A stretch of 64,000 bases of DNA from Eumeta japonica (lineage: Eukaryota > Arthropoda > Insecta > Lepidoptera > Psychidae), in NCBI GenBank assembly GCA_005406025.1, contig BGZK01002013.1, positions 22,077-86,076 on the forward strand, written 5' to 3'. The translations under genes were made by a program, and so were the position numbers. Of the stretch, positions 12,441 through 23,917 are shown in pieces. Below the pieces are notes generated by a model that saw nothing but the letters and a program-made list of their open reading frames with translations, had not been told where the DNA came from and did no database searches. Every line of letters begins with the position of its first letter. The stretch's first letter is position 1.

Positions 12441-12891
12441 AAATTAGTATTTTGACTGAAATATTCCTTATTCACTTTTGAGTGATTTTGTTTGCACAAA
12501 TTTTAGACAACATATTGAGTACTATGTACTTAATTATATTTTTAATGTTAGAATGAAAGTTATCTTCTTCGATATACGCGAGCTTTAGTTAATAACTTTG
12601 CAAATGTTTAATAATCAAAACGTTGCTTTACTACTAAATTATTAATTCTAAAATACGTTACAATTTTAAAAAGGGCCTATCTTAATTCAATTTGACACGA
12701 TTCATTACAACCTTTGTCGGAAGAGTTACTCTATAACTATTTAGTTAGAAGAAATATCTTTAGTAAGAGATGTAAATAAAAAATAAAACTTTTACTTACA
12801 ATTAGTGATATCAACCTGCCTATCTAGTAAGTTAATATTTTATGTAACATGTAGTAATTGTAACACATTTTATATTATGTGATAATACGTG

Positions 12892-13235
12892 GAGCCGAGG
12901 CGGCCGAGTGGTCTGCGCGGTGCTTTCAAAATAGAGGAAGGTAAAAGTTCGATTTCCAGCTAAGAGCGAATCGTTAGATAACTTTTTGGCTTAGGTCAAA
13001 TAAAGCCTCGGTGAGCACGCGAAGCCATCTAGGTCATAAAAGTTGCCAGCCATGAAGCTAGTAATTGTCAACTATCGTATAAAAGACGCGTGGGCAGTCA
13101 GTTCCTAGCTATGAAGCTGAAGAACCGATGCGCTAGCAGTATGAGTTGCCGGCGCCTCAGCCCGACTTCATCAGGCTTTAATCCTAGAAGGTAAAGGGCT
13201 TAAGCTTCGATGATTAAAATGATGACTCCTTTTAA
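12892..13235 (+). mobile_element. tRNA-derived SINE or tRNA pseudogene with SINE body
   Basis: The head resembles a type II tRNA (Ser or Leu). GCCGAGGCGGCCGAGTGGTC carries an A box, and about 30 bp later AGTTCGATTTCC forms a B box (about 12946-12957). There is no clean acceptor-stem pairing, so it is not a functional tRNA. About 280 bp of unrelated, less AT-rich body follows, with no open frame, as expected for a SINE transcribed by RNA polymerase III. Confidence 0.5.
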
Positions 13236-13629
13236 CAGAATAGAATATGAAAAATGTTTTACAATGAAGGAAGAAATTGAAACAGACTGAAAATAAACTT
13301 ATAAACATAACAAATCAATAAGTGCCCACGATTTTCGTATGATAAAAACTGCAACTAAGCATATATTTAGAAAATGTATCACCGTCGACCTAGTTAGGAT
13401 TCTTTGACTAAAGTGTTCACTTACAAATTCCTAAAAGATCTTTGAAAACAATGCGGTAAGTTCGATAAATATTATTCATATTTCATCAGTATATAATTCG
13501 TGTCTAAATGTATTTTCCAAAAAGCACGATATACCAAAAAAAAAATATGTACCAAGCAAAGCTCGGTCATCCAGGTATTTATATATTATACGTGAATTTT
13601 AAATTGAAAGTCGTTAGAAAATCAAAAAA

Positions 13630-14675
13630 TGTGCAAATTAGCAAGTAATTTTTACTATTATTGTTTATGAAGATAGTGTCTGTTAAGATCACTACATTGC
13701 TGCATTCGATGAAATCACTGAGATAAACATTTTGTCCAAACTTGGGGTCGTTTTGACGGCCTTTTCATATGAAGCCACTGCTTCCTCGGCGTCCGTAAAC
13801 CACTTTCTTCAAAGTTTTTCTTTTATTTTAGGAAATGAAAAAAAATTTGAAGGTGCTAGGTAAGGGCTGTAACGCGGGCGAGCCAGTATTTTTATACTTA
13901 ACGTTCCCAAACAGTTAGTTATTTGTCTGGCTGAATGTGGTGAGGTATTGTCATAATGAAGAAGAATCCTATTTGCGAGGTCGTTTTTCCCGAACATTTT
14001 TCAAAAAAATAGGCAAACAATTGTTAGTTTACCGGTCTGTAATAACTGTTTTTTTCATATACTAAAACAATTGTTACATATTGAACTGTCATTCCAAAGA
14101 AAGAGGTCACTATCTTTTTTCCGACGCTTCGATGTCGTTTTAGTAAACAACTTCTCGAAAGGAAACATTCACCGGGTAAAGTGTCTTTTGGCTTCGGAAT
14201 CGTAACAGTTTTAGCTTTCGTCACCTGTAACCATGTCGTACACAACATTTGAATCATTACCGGAAAATCTTTGCATCATTTCGCGTCACCAATTAATACA
14301 ACAGTTTTTAACCTTCGATTAAACTGTGAGGTATTCACCGAGTACAAAGCTTCCTGGCCAGTAAATGTTCACGAAGGATTTTGTGCATTTGACTGATACC
14401 AATGCTTAAGCTTGACAGAATCTGCTCTTAGGTTACTCTTCTGTCAGTCTATATCATGAGCCGCATAACATTGATGTTGATGATATTAGTGCAACCATGT
14501 TCGAATTAGTTAAACCAGTTATAAACAGTGGCAAGAGATGGTGCTTTATCATAAAAGGTCAATTGTAGTCTATTATTACTTTCTTGTTGGTTTAAATGGC
14601 AACGAAAGTCATAGAAAATTTTCTCGCGTTAAATTAATGTTGGCAAACATTTTTTTTACCGCTAATTTGTAAAAA
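13630..14675 (-). mobile_element. Dead mariner transposon
   Basis: Transposase pieces of the mariner family read on the minus strand between weak terminal inverted repeats: GCAAATTAGC at 13633-13642, inverted as GCTAATTTGT at 14661-14670. The length of about 1.04 kb is slightly short for a mariner of about 1.3 kb. The frame is broken in several places. A TA target duplication can no longer be seen on both sides. Confidence 0.7.
13745..14260 (-). pseudogene. Mariner transposase, broken
   Basis: The piece at 13809-13997 contains the second catalytic Asp in a HYDN block. It is followed by RYSPYLAPSNFFSFPKIK, the mariner third-acidic-residue region. There the usual SPDLAP...D has become SPYLAPSN, so the catalytic Asp is lost. 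The piece at 14024-14257 covers the region between the first and second catalytic Asp (CTTWLQVTKAKTVTIPKPK). The helix-turn-helix N-terminus is not readable. The gene is dead through frameshifts and the missing catalytic residue. Confidence 0.7.
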
Positions 14676-17600
14676 CAAATGACAAATAAATAAAATATGC
14701 ATAATAAAGATTTTTAAACTTAAATATGTTTCATTACTTTGTAGTTTCTAAATGGCCAATCATAAAAATTTCAAGTATGACCTACTTATGTAATAAAAAA
14801 TACTATTGGTTACAATAAAATCATATCATTTTCTTTTAACACATGAACCTTCCCTGTGTTATATGTGGGGCAGCTTACGGATGTTTAGGAATGCGAGCTG
14901 CGAAGGGACGACAACGGTTTATTTACGTGCAACCGCATATTACATCAAGGATACAACCTTGTATTGAGGTTAGGATACTCATAAAATACCTAAAAGGACC
15001 TTTCCTTATATTAAAATGCTCAGTATTTTGAAGAGTAAGTTTATTTGATAACCGCAAAATAGTTCAGTATTGTTGATACAGTATGATAATGTATTCTTGA
15101 TTCGCGGCGAAAAGTTATGGTGAGTGTTAAAAAAATAACAGCAAACAAAAACTTTCATCGTACAGTCGCTAGTGTAAAATATTCTGTTAAAACTGAAGAC
15201 GCAATAAAAGCAGATTGAATACATAACTGGTCTATTAAGTTAAGCGCCGAATTCTCGAAATGTATTCAACGACCGTACCGTTGACCTCAGACTAACCAAC
15301 GAGGATTTTCAGTGTTACCATGTTGAAGCTTAACGCAGACAAATGGCGAAGGTAAATCAAGCGATGTGCTCGTTTTTGCGGTACTTAATCTAGACGCAAA
15401 CAACCACGCGGGGGCGTAACTACGTGTCCGCGTCGTGCCGGCGATGTCCACGGCGATGCTGAATTGTTAATCTCGTGTACACGTGATTTGGTTAATTCAG
15501 AGATCCCATTAGGCGTCTCGACTTCCGTATAATTTGTTAATTTTTTTTTATACTACACTAGCATTATTTCAAAAAGGTTGTCCAAGTTTTCTATTCGACG
15601 ACACGAACAAAATTAACCCTAATGTGGCACGTCCACGATTATTCCATAATAAAATGTAATATGTATACCAATTGTAACAGTGTGACCAGAATCATGGTAT
15701 TAAGAATTGTTATCATCGGTAGTATGAAATAAATCAGAACAGTTCGTTAATAAGAACCGTACATACGGGTCAAAAGAATAGATCTTGTGTTCTTAAAGCA
15801 TTGTTTTGGTCCTGCAGAATGATATAGAAAATAGGGTATGCTCATATAGAATTATAAAATCGAAGGATAAAAAGGATAAACGTCATTTTCGTTTTTTTTT
15901 ACTTAACATTAATACAAAATTAAACTTATTGAGTGCCACCTACAACTACGGCTGTATGCAAGATAAATTTTATTTGAGTTTAATTTAAATAATATTATGA
16001 AAAAAATCATAACTAACTGATGACGAAGACCTCCGTCTTTTCTTTTTGTATATTTTTTAATGTAACTTGGGCACTTTTTTACGACATAATCCGTAGTTTT
16101 GATTTGGTCAATGTTACAGCTTGCTCTCCATACATTTACTGTGGTGTTAACTTCTAGTTTTGACAACACGACTTAGGCGACATATTTTAATGCCTCATAG
16201 CTCGACCTTAATACATATGTCAATGGTCCTGCGAAATAAGTACCACAAATCCAAACAAGACTGATTGGTATTAAGCGTTGTAGACTCAGTATACGAGGGT
16301 AAGCTGATATTAATCTCTTTTGGCCATACGTAATGCAAAAATTATACTGGCCGTTATGTTGTTGATGCTCGGCTTATACCTTTTTTAAAAATACTACTGT
16401 TCATTTTTGTCGTGTCATCATTTCTCATTAACGTTCCGTTATTTTAAAAACAGGAAAAGTTATGATTTTTGCAGTCTCTGTATTTTTATATTTATGTCTG
16501 TTCCACCGTAGCGCCTAGACTACTAATCCGATTTTGATGAATGTGGTGTCAATCAATTCGTGATTATAATCTGGCTGATATAGGCTACATATTTAGCCAA
16601 CCTAAAAAAATATATAATGAATCTCTCAATATTGTAAGTCCCAAAAAAGAATTTTTAGAATTGTATCGTGTCACATACGAAATGAAAGAACTTGTAGTGA
16701 CAATTTCAAACATAATTTTTATATAGTAAAAACGGACTTTAAAATTTATAAAAAAATTGTTGAAAATTAATCTTCCCTCCTAAGAACACTGTAGTGAGAC
16801 TTATCTATTTCGTTACCCATCGATTATGGGTCCGCTTAACTTGTTTTCACGAGTGCTATGGTCTATAATGGTAGTCAGGATTCTGACGATGGAGTGGATA
16901 GGTGGCCAAAGAAATTTTGCACACAGAAACCCCATAACACCATCGAGTTTGGGCTCGTTTGATTACCTGACTACGGCAAAACTAAAAGCAAGGATGACTA
17001 TTCAGTTTAGCTCCTATTCTTCAAGTATGCAAAGTACAACGTACGATAAGGCAATGTGCCATAAGGAACTTCTCTCCAATAAAATGTCAAGGAAAAATAT
17101 TGATTCATATTAGATTTTGAATTGTGTGTAATTTTATTGTACATTTATTATATGTATGTATATGAAAATTTAATTACATTATATTTATTTACAGAACGTA
17201 TACATGAAAAATATTAACAAGTAGAAAATATGAAAAATGTGTTTTATTTGTAATTAAAAAGTCTAAAGTTACAAAAAATAGTTTTAAGAAATTAGTTTTC
17301 AATGAAGGATCCTAAACTGCAGATAATAAAAAATAAAGGTAATATGAAAGCAAAATTTTCAAAAAACGTAAATAGTTGTAGAGGCTTGCCTGCGACGCAG
17401 TAAAATGCAGCATGCAATTGCAGGCCAGCGTCTAATCATAAATTTCCGCAACATAACACCGTATACAATAGAATAGAAAATAGTTCTAGCAAGAGATGAA
17501 AATGAAAAATTAAATATGGAAAAATTTATGTTCCTGTAAGGAACGAAGTTTCCATATAAATAATGTAATATACGGAATAAAATCAAAAAGGTTCAGTTAA

Positions 17601-18300
17601 ATATTTTATTTATTTAATGTTTTCGGAAAGATATTCTTTTATTAAAGATTAAATATAAAATAGAGAGTCATAAATAAAAAAAAATCTAAATAAAAAATTT
17701 CAAGCTAGAAATAAAGAGAAATTCTCATGGAGAGGGCATAACGTTTTTTTTTTTATATTACGATTTCTATCAGTTAACTCCTACCGCAAGCCGCGTTGAG
17801 GAACTTCGTTCCAAAAAAAATGTGCGCAATTCACACGCGATAGATGTAAAACTTTCAGATACTAAAATGCAATGTATGAGACAAATGCAATATCAGGAGT
17901 GGAATAATTTTGGGATTCATTTATTATAATATTGATGTCATGCTTAAAAGTTAATTTACATTTTATAATTCAGACTCAATATTTTCAATTTCAAAAATGA
18001 GAAAACTCAAGCGCAAACAAGCATCCATATCTTTTCTTTCGCATTCTCTGTTATTCTCTCGGAGGTCAAATCTTATAATTATAAATATTTATTACGTATA
18101 TTTGTCTCTTTTTAATGACGCTTTTTGATTTCATCCAGAGTCAAATCAATCCGTACTAAAGATTCACTCCAAAAAAGGAAAAAGCATACTAACGTTCATA
18201 GATAACAAAATTTATGATTCACATATACAAATATATATGCCATATTTGCTTTTTTATTATAATTTTGTATATCAAATGATGATATTCCTTATTATCACGT
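14676..18300. other. Intergenic DNA, little recognised
   Basis: AT-rich with no splice-consistent exon. Part of a common lepidopteran repeat is visible at about 16490-16620: a GTCTGTTCCACCGTAGCGCC-type start, then ACTAATCCGATTTTGATGAA and CTGATATAGGCTACAT. The 95-codon frame at 16826-17113 has no recognised domain, and I do not treat it as a gene. 15240-15540 is moderately GC-rich and unassigned. Confidence 0.4.
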
Positions 18301-18540
18301 CGTATGAAGGAAGTCTCAGGTTAGGCGCGTTACCCTCACTTAATGTGCGCGTTGGCGAGTTGCCAACGCGCCGAGACTTCCGCGCCCGCCCCGCGCCGCC
18401 CGCCCTCACGCGTAAGCGTCACCTGCCCACATTATCACTTTATCAGCGCCGTAACGGGGAAATTGCGGAGTTACGGCGGACAGTGAACGTTCGCTAAGCT
18501 TCGCTTTATCCTCATTCATCTCACTACTGTTGGATCTTCG
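18300..18540. other. Small GC-rich island with a two-tier hairpin
   Basis: CpG-rich DNA in AT-rich surroundings. An inner perfect stem has 10-bp arms, GCGCGTTGGC at 18347-18356 and GCCAACGCGC at 18362-18371, with a 5-nt loop. An alternative outer pairing joins GGAAGTCTC (18309-18317) to GAGACTTCC (18373-18381), with GGCGCGTT pairing to AACGCGCC inside it. No tRNA, snRNA or coding signature. It may be a promoter-proximal or structured RNA region, but this is a guess. Confidence 0.4.
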
Positions 18541-18923
18541 TTGTCGTGGAATATTTTCATCCTTACTCGCACTAAAAAAAAAAAAAAATGCAGCACCAGG
18601 TGACAATCGTGTGACACAAAACAAGGAACTAACGATGTGAACAGAAAAAAAAGAATGCTCGAAAAATACACTGTAATCTTCACAAACGGAATGACAACGT
18701 AGAACAATGCTGACGCATGTTAAAAAATAAAAGCATACGTTATGCGGGACAATGGAATAAACAAGAAATTGGAATGGAAAAATGAATTGATTCAATCGAA
18801 TAAGCCGCAGATGCAATGCGTCGGCAAATTTTGCTAGTGCCCTGGACGCTTACGGGCGGCCGTGACCATTTATTGTAGAGTGCCTCACGGTCTGGTTTGT
18901 TTTATAGAAAAGAAATCTGTTAA

Positions 18924-20038
18924 ACTGTTGACCCTGCAGGCCGTCCCTAAAACTTCCCTCTATGATACTTATCGATATGTATTTGAACTCCTCGAGTTCA
19001 AAAATATAGTTGTCTGAAACTTCAAAAACTCATTTTAAACTTATCGAGCTCAAACATTTGAAAAGCGGTTGACATAAATCGTGAAACTTTTTGTTACTTT
19101 CAAATTCAGTGTTCGAAAATATACCCAGTATATAGTAAATTATAGATTTTGAGCTCAAAAGATCGATGTTTGTGCTTTTTCAAGCTCTTCGAGCTCAAAA
19201 ATAGAATTTTAATACGTTTTCAGCTCTTAAAGTTCAAACGCCAAGTTTAATTTAAGTGAAATGCTATTTTTTAATTTCATAGTAACATATCTATTGAACG
19301 CGTTTGTCTATTTTGATCTACTTTGTGGCATTGAACGCAGTTTTTTAAGCAAAGTAAGTTGACCGACCAAACATCAAATCAATAAGAGCTTTAGTAAAAT
19401 ATATATTTTTTTAAATTATTAACTATATCTCTCGACAAACCAAGTTATTGATGTGGTTTGCAACGATCGACGTTGTTTTTTGAAGACAACAGCCGGTTGA
19501 AATTTGGAATTTATGGACAGAATAGTTTTAAATATTTTCTAAAAAACAGTTTTAGAAAAAAATTTTCTTCGACTGGAACAAATCTACCATTTTTATGCAG
19601 TTTACGGCAGTAGATGCACCTGTTTGAGGAAAATATTATAGCTGTTTAGAATTTAGTGTCGATCGGTAGAGTAGTCTAATAGTTATTTTAAAATAACATT
19701 TTTCTGAATGCTGTGTTTTTGAGGTTCCTCAAAACATAGTGGGTGAAATTAGTAACATGTTTCAGGAAGTCTAAGTTGAGTGGAACATTTTCGATTGTGG
19801 TAAATTGCATTTCGATCAGTTAATCTTTTCAAAAGATTTAGTAAGCGTACGAGCACGCGCTTGCATAGGCGCGCGCACACATGCACGCACATACACATGT
19901 ATATTTTTTAAAATGGTCGAAATAGATTCCTAAGACCCTAAAACATCAAGATTTAGTGAGAACTTGATTTTCGAAAATGGCTCTGAAAAACAATAACTTC
20001 CCATTTCCTGAAAATTTTTCGAATATCGTAGCGGAAAG
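18924..20038 (-). mobile_element. TTAA-flanked non-coding element, copy B, most complete copy
   Basis: Both sides are TTAA (18920-18923 and 20039-20042). Read on the minus strand, it begins CTTTCCGCTACGATATTCGA, passes an interval of about 120 bp and then a TG/GC-rich microsatellite (19850-19905). Modules resembling CTACTCTACCGATCGACACT follow, then the GAACTTTAAGAGCTGAAAAC block. It ends TCATAGAGGGAAGTTTTAGG followed by GACGGCCTGCAGGGTCAACA. The two ends therefore carry inverted copies of ACTTCCCGCTATGA, with the right copy about 40 bp inside the end. It has no open frame, so it must depend on another element's transposase. TTAA targets are typical of piggyBac and Kolobok elements; the mobilising family is not known to me. 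Confidence 0.65.
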
Positions 20039-20314
20039 TTAAAAATACAATAACAATAAAATTGATCTGAGATAGCGGTTTATTTACAGCTGGATCCAAA
20101 CAACACTGTTTCGTGCGAAGTAACATAAATTGTTGGTTTATCGCGGACATTAGTGTGTAACAAACATTTATTTGCGTAATAAATCATAATTAGATGTCAT
20201 TATATGTCATAATAATGTGTACTAATCCATGATGAAGATTCAGAGCCAAGTATGGTGACTAATATATGCTAACGATTGTAAATGACGAGCATGAACATTT
20301 TTTTATTGTTATGA

Positions 20315-21015
20315 CTAGCTTTTGCCCGCGGCTTTTACCTACTCATCATGGACAAAAATATCCTTTTTTTTCATGTCAATAGCATACTAGTTTTGAATTC
20401 ACTCAATAGTGAATTCAAAACTAAAAAGGAATCTGAATCAATATTCAGGTTCCTTTTTCGTTCTCAGTTCTAATAGTACTTTCATTTTCAACTTCTATTC
20501 CGTTTCTGTTTTCAATCATAAAATCGGTCTAATTTCAGATTCTTTCAGAACCTACTACTAATCGGATTCCAACCCTGATCCCGATCTCTTTCTTAGGTCC
20601 AATCTCAATTCCATTTTTGAATCCCATCTCATTTCTGCTCAATAATCCAATTCGAATCTTGTTTTAGTATCGACTCTTGATCTCTTTCATGGTTACAATG
20701 CCGGTCTCTCTTTCAGTTCTAGTTTTCTTCACAACCTCAACCCCGATTCCGTTTTTCGTTAAGTGTCGATTTCGGACTTCATATTTGTTCCACTTTTAAT
20801 TCTATTTACGGTTTCACACTAACCGGTCTCACTCTCGGTTGGGATATCTCTCTCAGTTCTGACCTAATTTTTACGAACAAATCCAAATTCGATCGTGGTT
20901 CTGGTCTCATTTTTAAATGCATTCTCGCTCAGATTTAATATCAGTCGTATTCTTGGTACTAAATCGGATACTGATTTTGGTTTCGATCCTGCTTTTGGTA
21001 TCAAGGATTAATACC
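20315..21015 (-). mobile_element. Helitron-like non-autonomous repeat with pyrimidine-rich array
   Basis: On the minus strand the element ends in AAAAGCCGCGGGCAAAAGCTAG, a GC-rich foldback followed by CTAG, as in Helitron 3' termini. In genome order this is CTAGCTTTTGCCCGCGG from 20315. Inside it lie two adjacent hairpins (20388-20458) and a decayed array of GGTYCTGATYTC-like units over about 550 bp (20459-21010). No protein is encoded. The far boundary is estimated from the end of the array. Confidence 0.5.
20388..20458. repeat. Two adjacent hairpins, each with 16-bp arms and a CAAT loop
   Basis: The first hairpin has perfect 16-bp arms, TAGTTTTGAATTCACT (20388-20403) and its complement (20408-20423), around CAAT. 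The second has arms AAAAAGGAATCTGAAT (20423-20438) and ATTCAGGTTCCTTTTT (20443-20458), with one mismatch, around another CAAT. The two share base 20423, so the spacing is 35 bp. Confidence 0.85.
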
Positions 21016-21501
21016 ATATCGTTTAAAACAACTACAATATATTTAAAAAATCATTATTTTTGATTGAATTTCAAAAGACCATAATTTTTACTGTTGGTCA
21101 TACTTAGAAAATAATATACTTTCTTATGTATAAGCATAATAGCCGTCACAGATTTTTTTGTAGACCTTTCTAATATACACAGTTTTTTTAGAAGAGTAAA
21201 CGACGATAAAAACCTTATCAAAAAGTAATGCGTGATGAAAAATATCAAATGCGTTAATAGAAGACAAAAATGATCACTTAGTTTTATACTGTTTAGTACT
21301 TGGGGCGTACTGTAAATTTTTGGTACTGGCTACTTACATAAACAATATTCAAAAAGCAATTAATACATTTGAAAATGAAACTCTTTGGCTGTAGAACACA
21401 ATTTGTTTTATTTAACTGTCAATTGTTTTTACATTGTAATGTCGTTTTAAAAATTACGTGTCGTTATCACTATAGCTTTAAATAGTGAAAATTTTAGTAA
21501 C

Positions 21502-23050
21502 ATGATTTTTTATGATTTTAATTGTAATTGGACAGCTCAACCGAGCCTTGCTTGGCTTCGAACTACTTTTGGCGATGAAGCACCATCCAAGAAAACTATT
21601 TATAACTGGTTTGCAGAATTCAAGCGAGGTCATGTCAATCTCAGTGACGAATTTCGTGATGTTCGTCCATCTACCTCTGTGAACAAGAAAAATATCGATA
21701 CTGTCCGCCGTATGATCGAAACAGACAGGCATGTGACCTATCACGAGATTACGGCATCCTTAGGCATAAGCATAAGTCGAATACAATGAATCCTACACGA
21801 CCTATAGATTTATTGCTACGACCTCAAAACAATGCAGCAATTGACTGTATGGGTCTATCGAGATGAGCCGAAATCAACCAAAGTGGCACGCGAGCGAAGT
21901 GTCTTTAAGCGGATGATTATTCTTTTTAACTTCCCGCTAAGAAAATTGAAAATTTTCTAAAATTTACGGAAAGTTATTGGTTTCACCCCATTTTGCAAAA
22001 ATCGAGTTCTCATCAGATCTCGACGTTCTAAGGGTCTAGGAAGCTTCCCTGATCATCCCTGAGATGATGTCCGTATGTCTGTGTGGATGTGTGTGTGTGT
22101 ATAGGTGGATGTATGTAAACCTTTTATAACTTTTAAACGGCTTGACCGAATCGATCCCACTAAGCGGTGTTCCAAAGAGTTTCACCAAACTTAGATTTCC
22201 TGAAAGTTTGGGTCGATTTGGACCAGTTGATTTTGTGAAATTTTCAAAAAACTAAGAAAAATTTTTTTTAAAATTGGTTTTTTCAAAATAACTTTGAAAT
22301 GGCTTGGCCGATCAATTCCAAAATCTAACCAGCTCTTAACCTATTAAAAACACGCCGATTTCCGCAAACCGGGTCAACATCGGTTGATTCGTTTGTGAGA
22401 AATCGTTGTCGAAAAAATTGTAAAAACAGTTTTTTTAGAATAACTACAAAATGGCTTGACCGATCGATTTCAAATTCTAACCAGCTCTTGACCTTGTAAA
22501 AACACGTCGATTGCCGTAAATTGGGTCAAAATCGGTTGATTCGTTTGCGAGAAATCGTTGTCAAAAGAAATCGAAACAACCGTTTTTTTGAAATAACTAC
22601 GAAACGGATAAAATTAGCGGAAAATCGCAGTTGGCCTTTAGGGTCAAATTTTTTTTAATAAAACTGGACACGTGGCTACTATTGCTTTGGAGAATTGTCG
22701 TACTTAGAACAGTGATTGATACACGGCCATTTGTTTACCCGTTGTTATTGACGAAATTCCCATAAATAATCGCAAACGTCGTAACATCTTGCATCACGAC
22801 AATGCCAGTTCTCACACGGCCACACAATTAAATTTCTTGCCGACCTGGCACCTTGTGACTTTTTTTGATTCAATTACACGGTCAACGATTTTCATCACCA
22901 GAAGAGACTGTCAAAGAATATGATAAACATGTTTCCGAGGTCACCAGGGAAGAGTGGAATAAACGTTTTCATAATTGATTTATTCGTATGAAAAAATGCA
23001 TTTATGCTAACAGAGAATATTTTGAAAGACAACAAATTCATATTTGACTA
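21502..23050 (+). pseudogene. Mariner transposase, broken by deletion and insertion
   Basis: The N-terminal helix-turn-helix half is well preserved (TTFGDEAPSKKTIYNWFAEF, then SDEFRDVRPST and RRMIETDRHVTYHEI). It breaks after SLGISISRIQ at 21789. In another frame the catalytic-core text resumes around 21800 with YDLKTMQQLTVWVYRDEPKS and runs to KRMIILF at 21925. There copy C interrupts it. After 22658 the sequence continues with NKTGHVATIALENCR, an ILHHDNASSH block holding the second Asp, and a frayed C-terminus ending EYFERQQ near 23035. The first catalytic Asp region is lost in the deletion. The gene cannot encode an active enzyme. Confidence 0.8.
21930..22654 (+). mobile_element. TTAA-flanked non-coding element, copy C, inside mariner
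   Basis: It starts CTTCCCGCTAAGAAAATTG straight after TTAA (21926-21929) and ends in a stretch of T before TTAA (22655-22658). The mariner reading frame continues on both sides, so the boundaries are well constrained. Inside, the 5' block and TG microsatellite are followed by three related modules of about 130 bp. Each contains a GGCTTGACCGATCGATT-like core (about 22140, 22305 and 22455). The 3' end (TTAGCGGAAAATCGCAG, then TTGGCCTTTAGGGTCAA) is a diverged form of the family end. Confidence 0.7.
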
Positions 23051-23261
23051 TTCATAGTAATTTTTTCTCATTAATTTATAAAATTTTCATTGCGCCCTAT
23101 GTTTAAGTATGTTTCTTCTACAATTCGACAGATTCATACATTTCTATACCATTTTTCTATATGTCTAAATAAATTATTAATTAAGCAGCTTCTCTTTGAG
23201 AAATCTTAAGTTTAGATGTTTAGTAACACTAATATGAAAATTAAAAACCAGCCAAGAAGAT

Positions 23262-23515
23262 ATCGAAACATTGCTCAGAAACCTTAAAGTTTTTTTAAAA
23301 GAACTGTCGAAATATATGCTACACGTCGATGTCAACTGAAAAAAATTTTTTCAGCGTCTGTTACTTGTACGGAGTGCCCCCGTTAGAAATATTTCTTTTG
23401 TTATTCGCCTACTAAACTAAGTAGCGGCTTATACAAAACACCTATAGTCTATTTTCATCGAATACATCTTGTAGTTTTTGAATAAATGCCTATGACATGC
23501 GGACGAATACGTTGA
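23262..23515 (-). repeat. Dispersed repeat, inverted relative to the copy at 31360
   Basis: Read on the minus strand it contains AAAACTACAAGATGTATTCG, TATAAGCCGCTACTTAG, GGGGGCACTCCGTACAAGTA and ACAGACGCTGAAAAAA. The same blocks occur in the same order on the plus strand at 31420-31560. No coding capacity or recognisable termini. Confidence 0.6.
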
Positions 23516-23917
23516 AACTATAATGGATCCGTTTTCGTCATTTTGGTTCGTAACACTAAAAATGTTATGACGTCGTTTCAATAAAATTTTTAAGTATACG
23601 TCATTGCAAGTTCAGTGACAGCCAGGAATAATAGTGTAAAAGAAGGTGCTTTTTAATTAAAACTTTTCTACTACGGAAAGTTTTCTGACTGCAGATTTTA
23701 TTAGAATTTTTAAGAAAACGTAAATTTACAGTCACTTGCATTGAAATTTACAGTTTAATTTATATTAGGGTTTACTTTATGCTATGTGCGAAAAGAGTTT
23801 TTATAGAGTTTTTAAGAGTTTTCGTTTTATAAATAACAATTTTAGAGAAAAACATTATACGTTTTATTTTCAACGCTACTTAATTTCTAATCCCTGTATT
23901 TTTTAACATTATTATGC

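Larger units (their letters stand above)
21302..23102 (+). mobile_element. Mariner transposon, internally deleted and carrying a nested element
   Basis: The transposase reads on the plus strand in two parts, 21502-21928 and 22655-23050, split by TTAA-flanked copy C. Weak terminal inverted repeats are visible: GGGGCGTACTGTAAATTTTT at 21303 and, inverted, TAAAATTTTCATTGCGCCCT ending near 23099. Removing copy C leaves about 1.07 kb. That is shorter than a full mariner, because the stretch between the N-terminal domain and the catalytic core is deleted near 21786. Confidence 0.75.

Noticed and set aside
12892..12965. Functional tRNA gene
   Set aside because: A- and B-box motifs are present, but the acceptor and anticodon stems do not form; it is a SINE head or pseudogene.
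16826..17113. 95-codon plus-strand frame
   Set aside because: No recognisable domain, and internal composition not consistent with a conserved protein.
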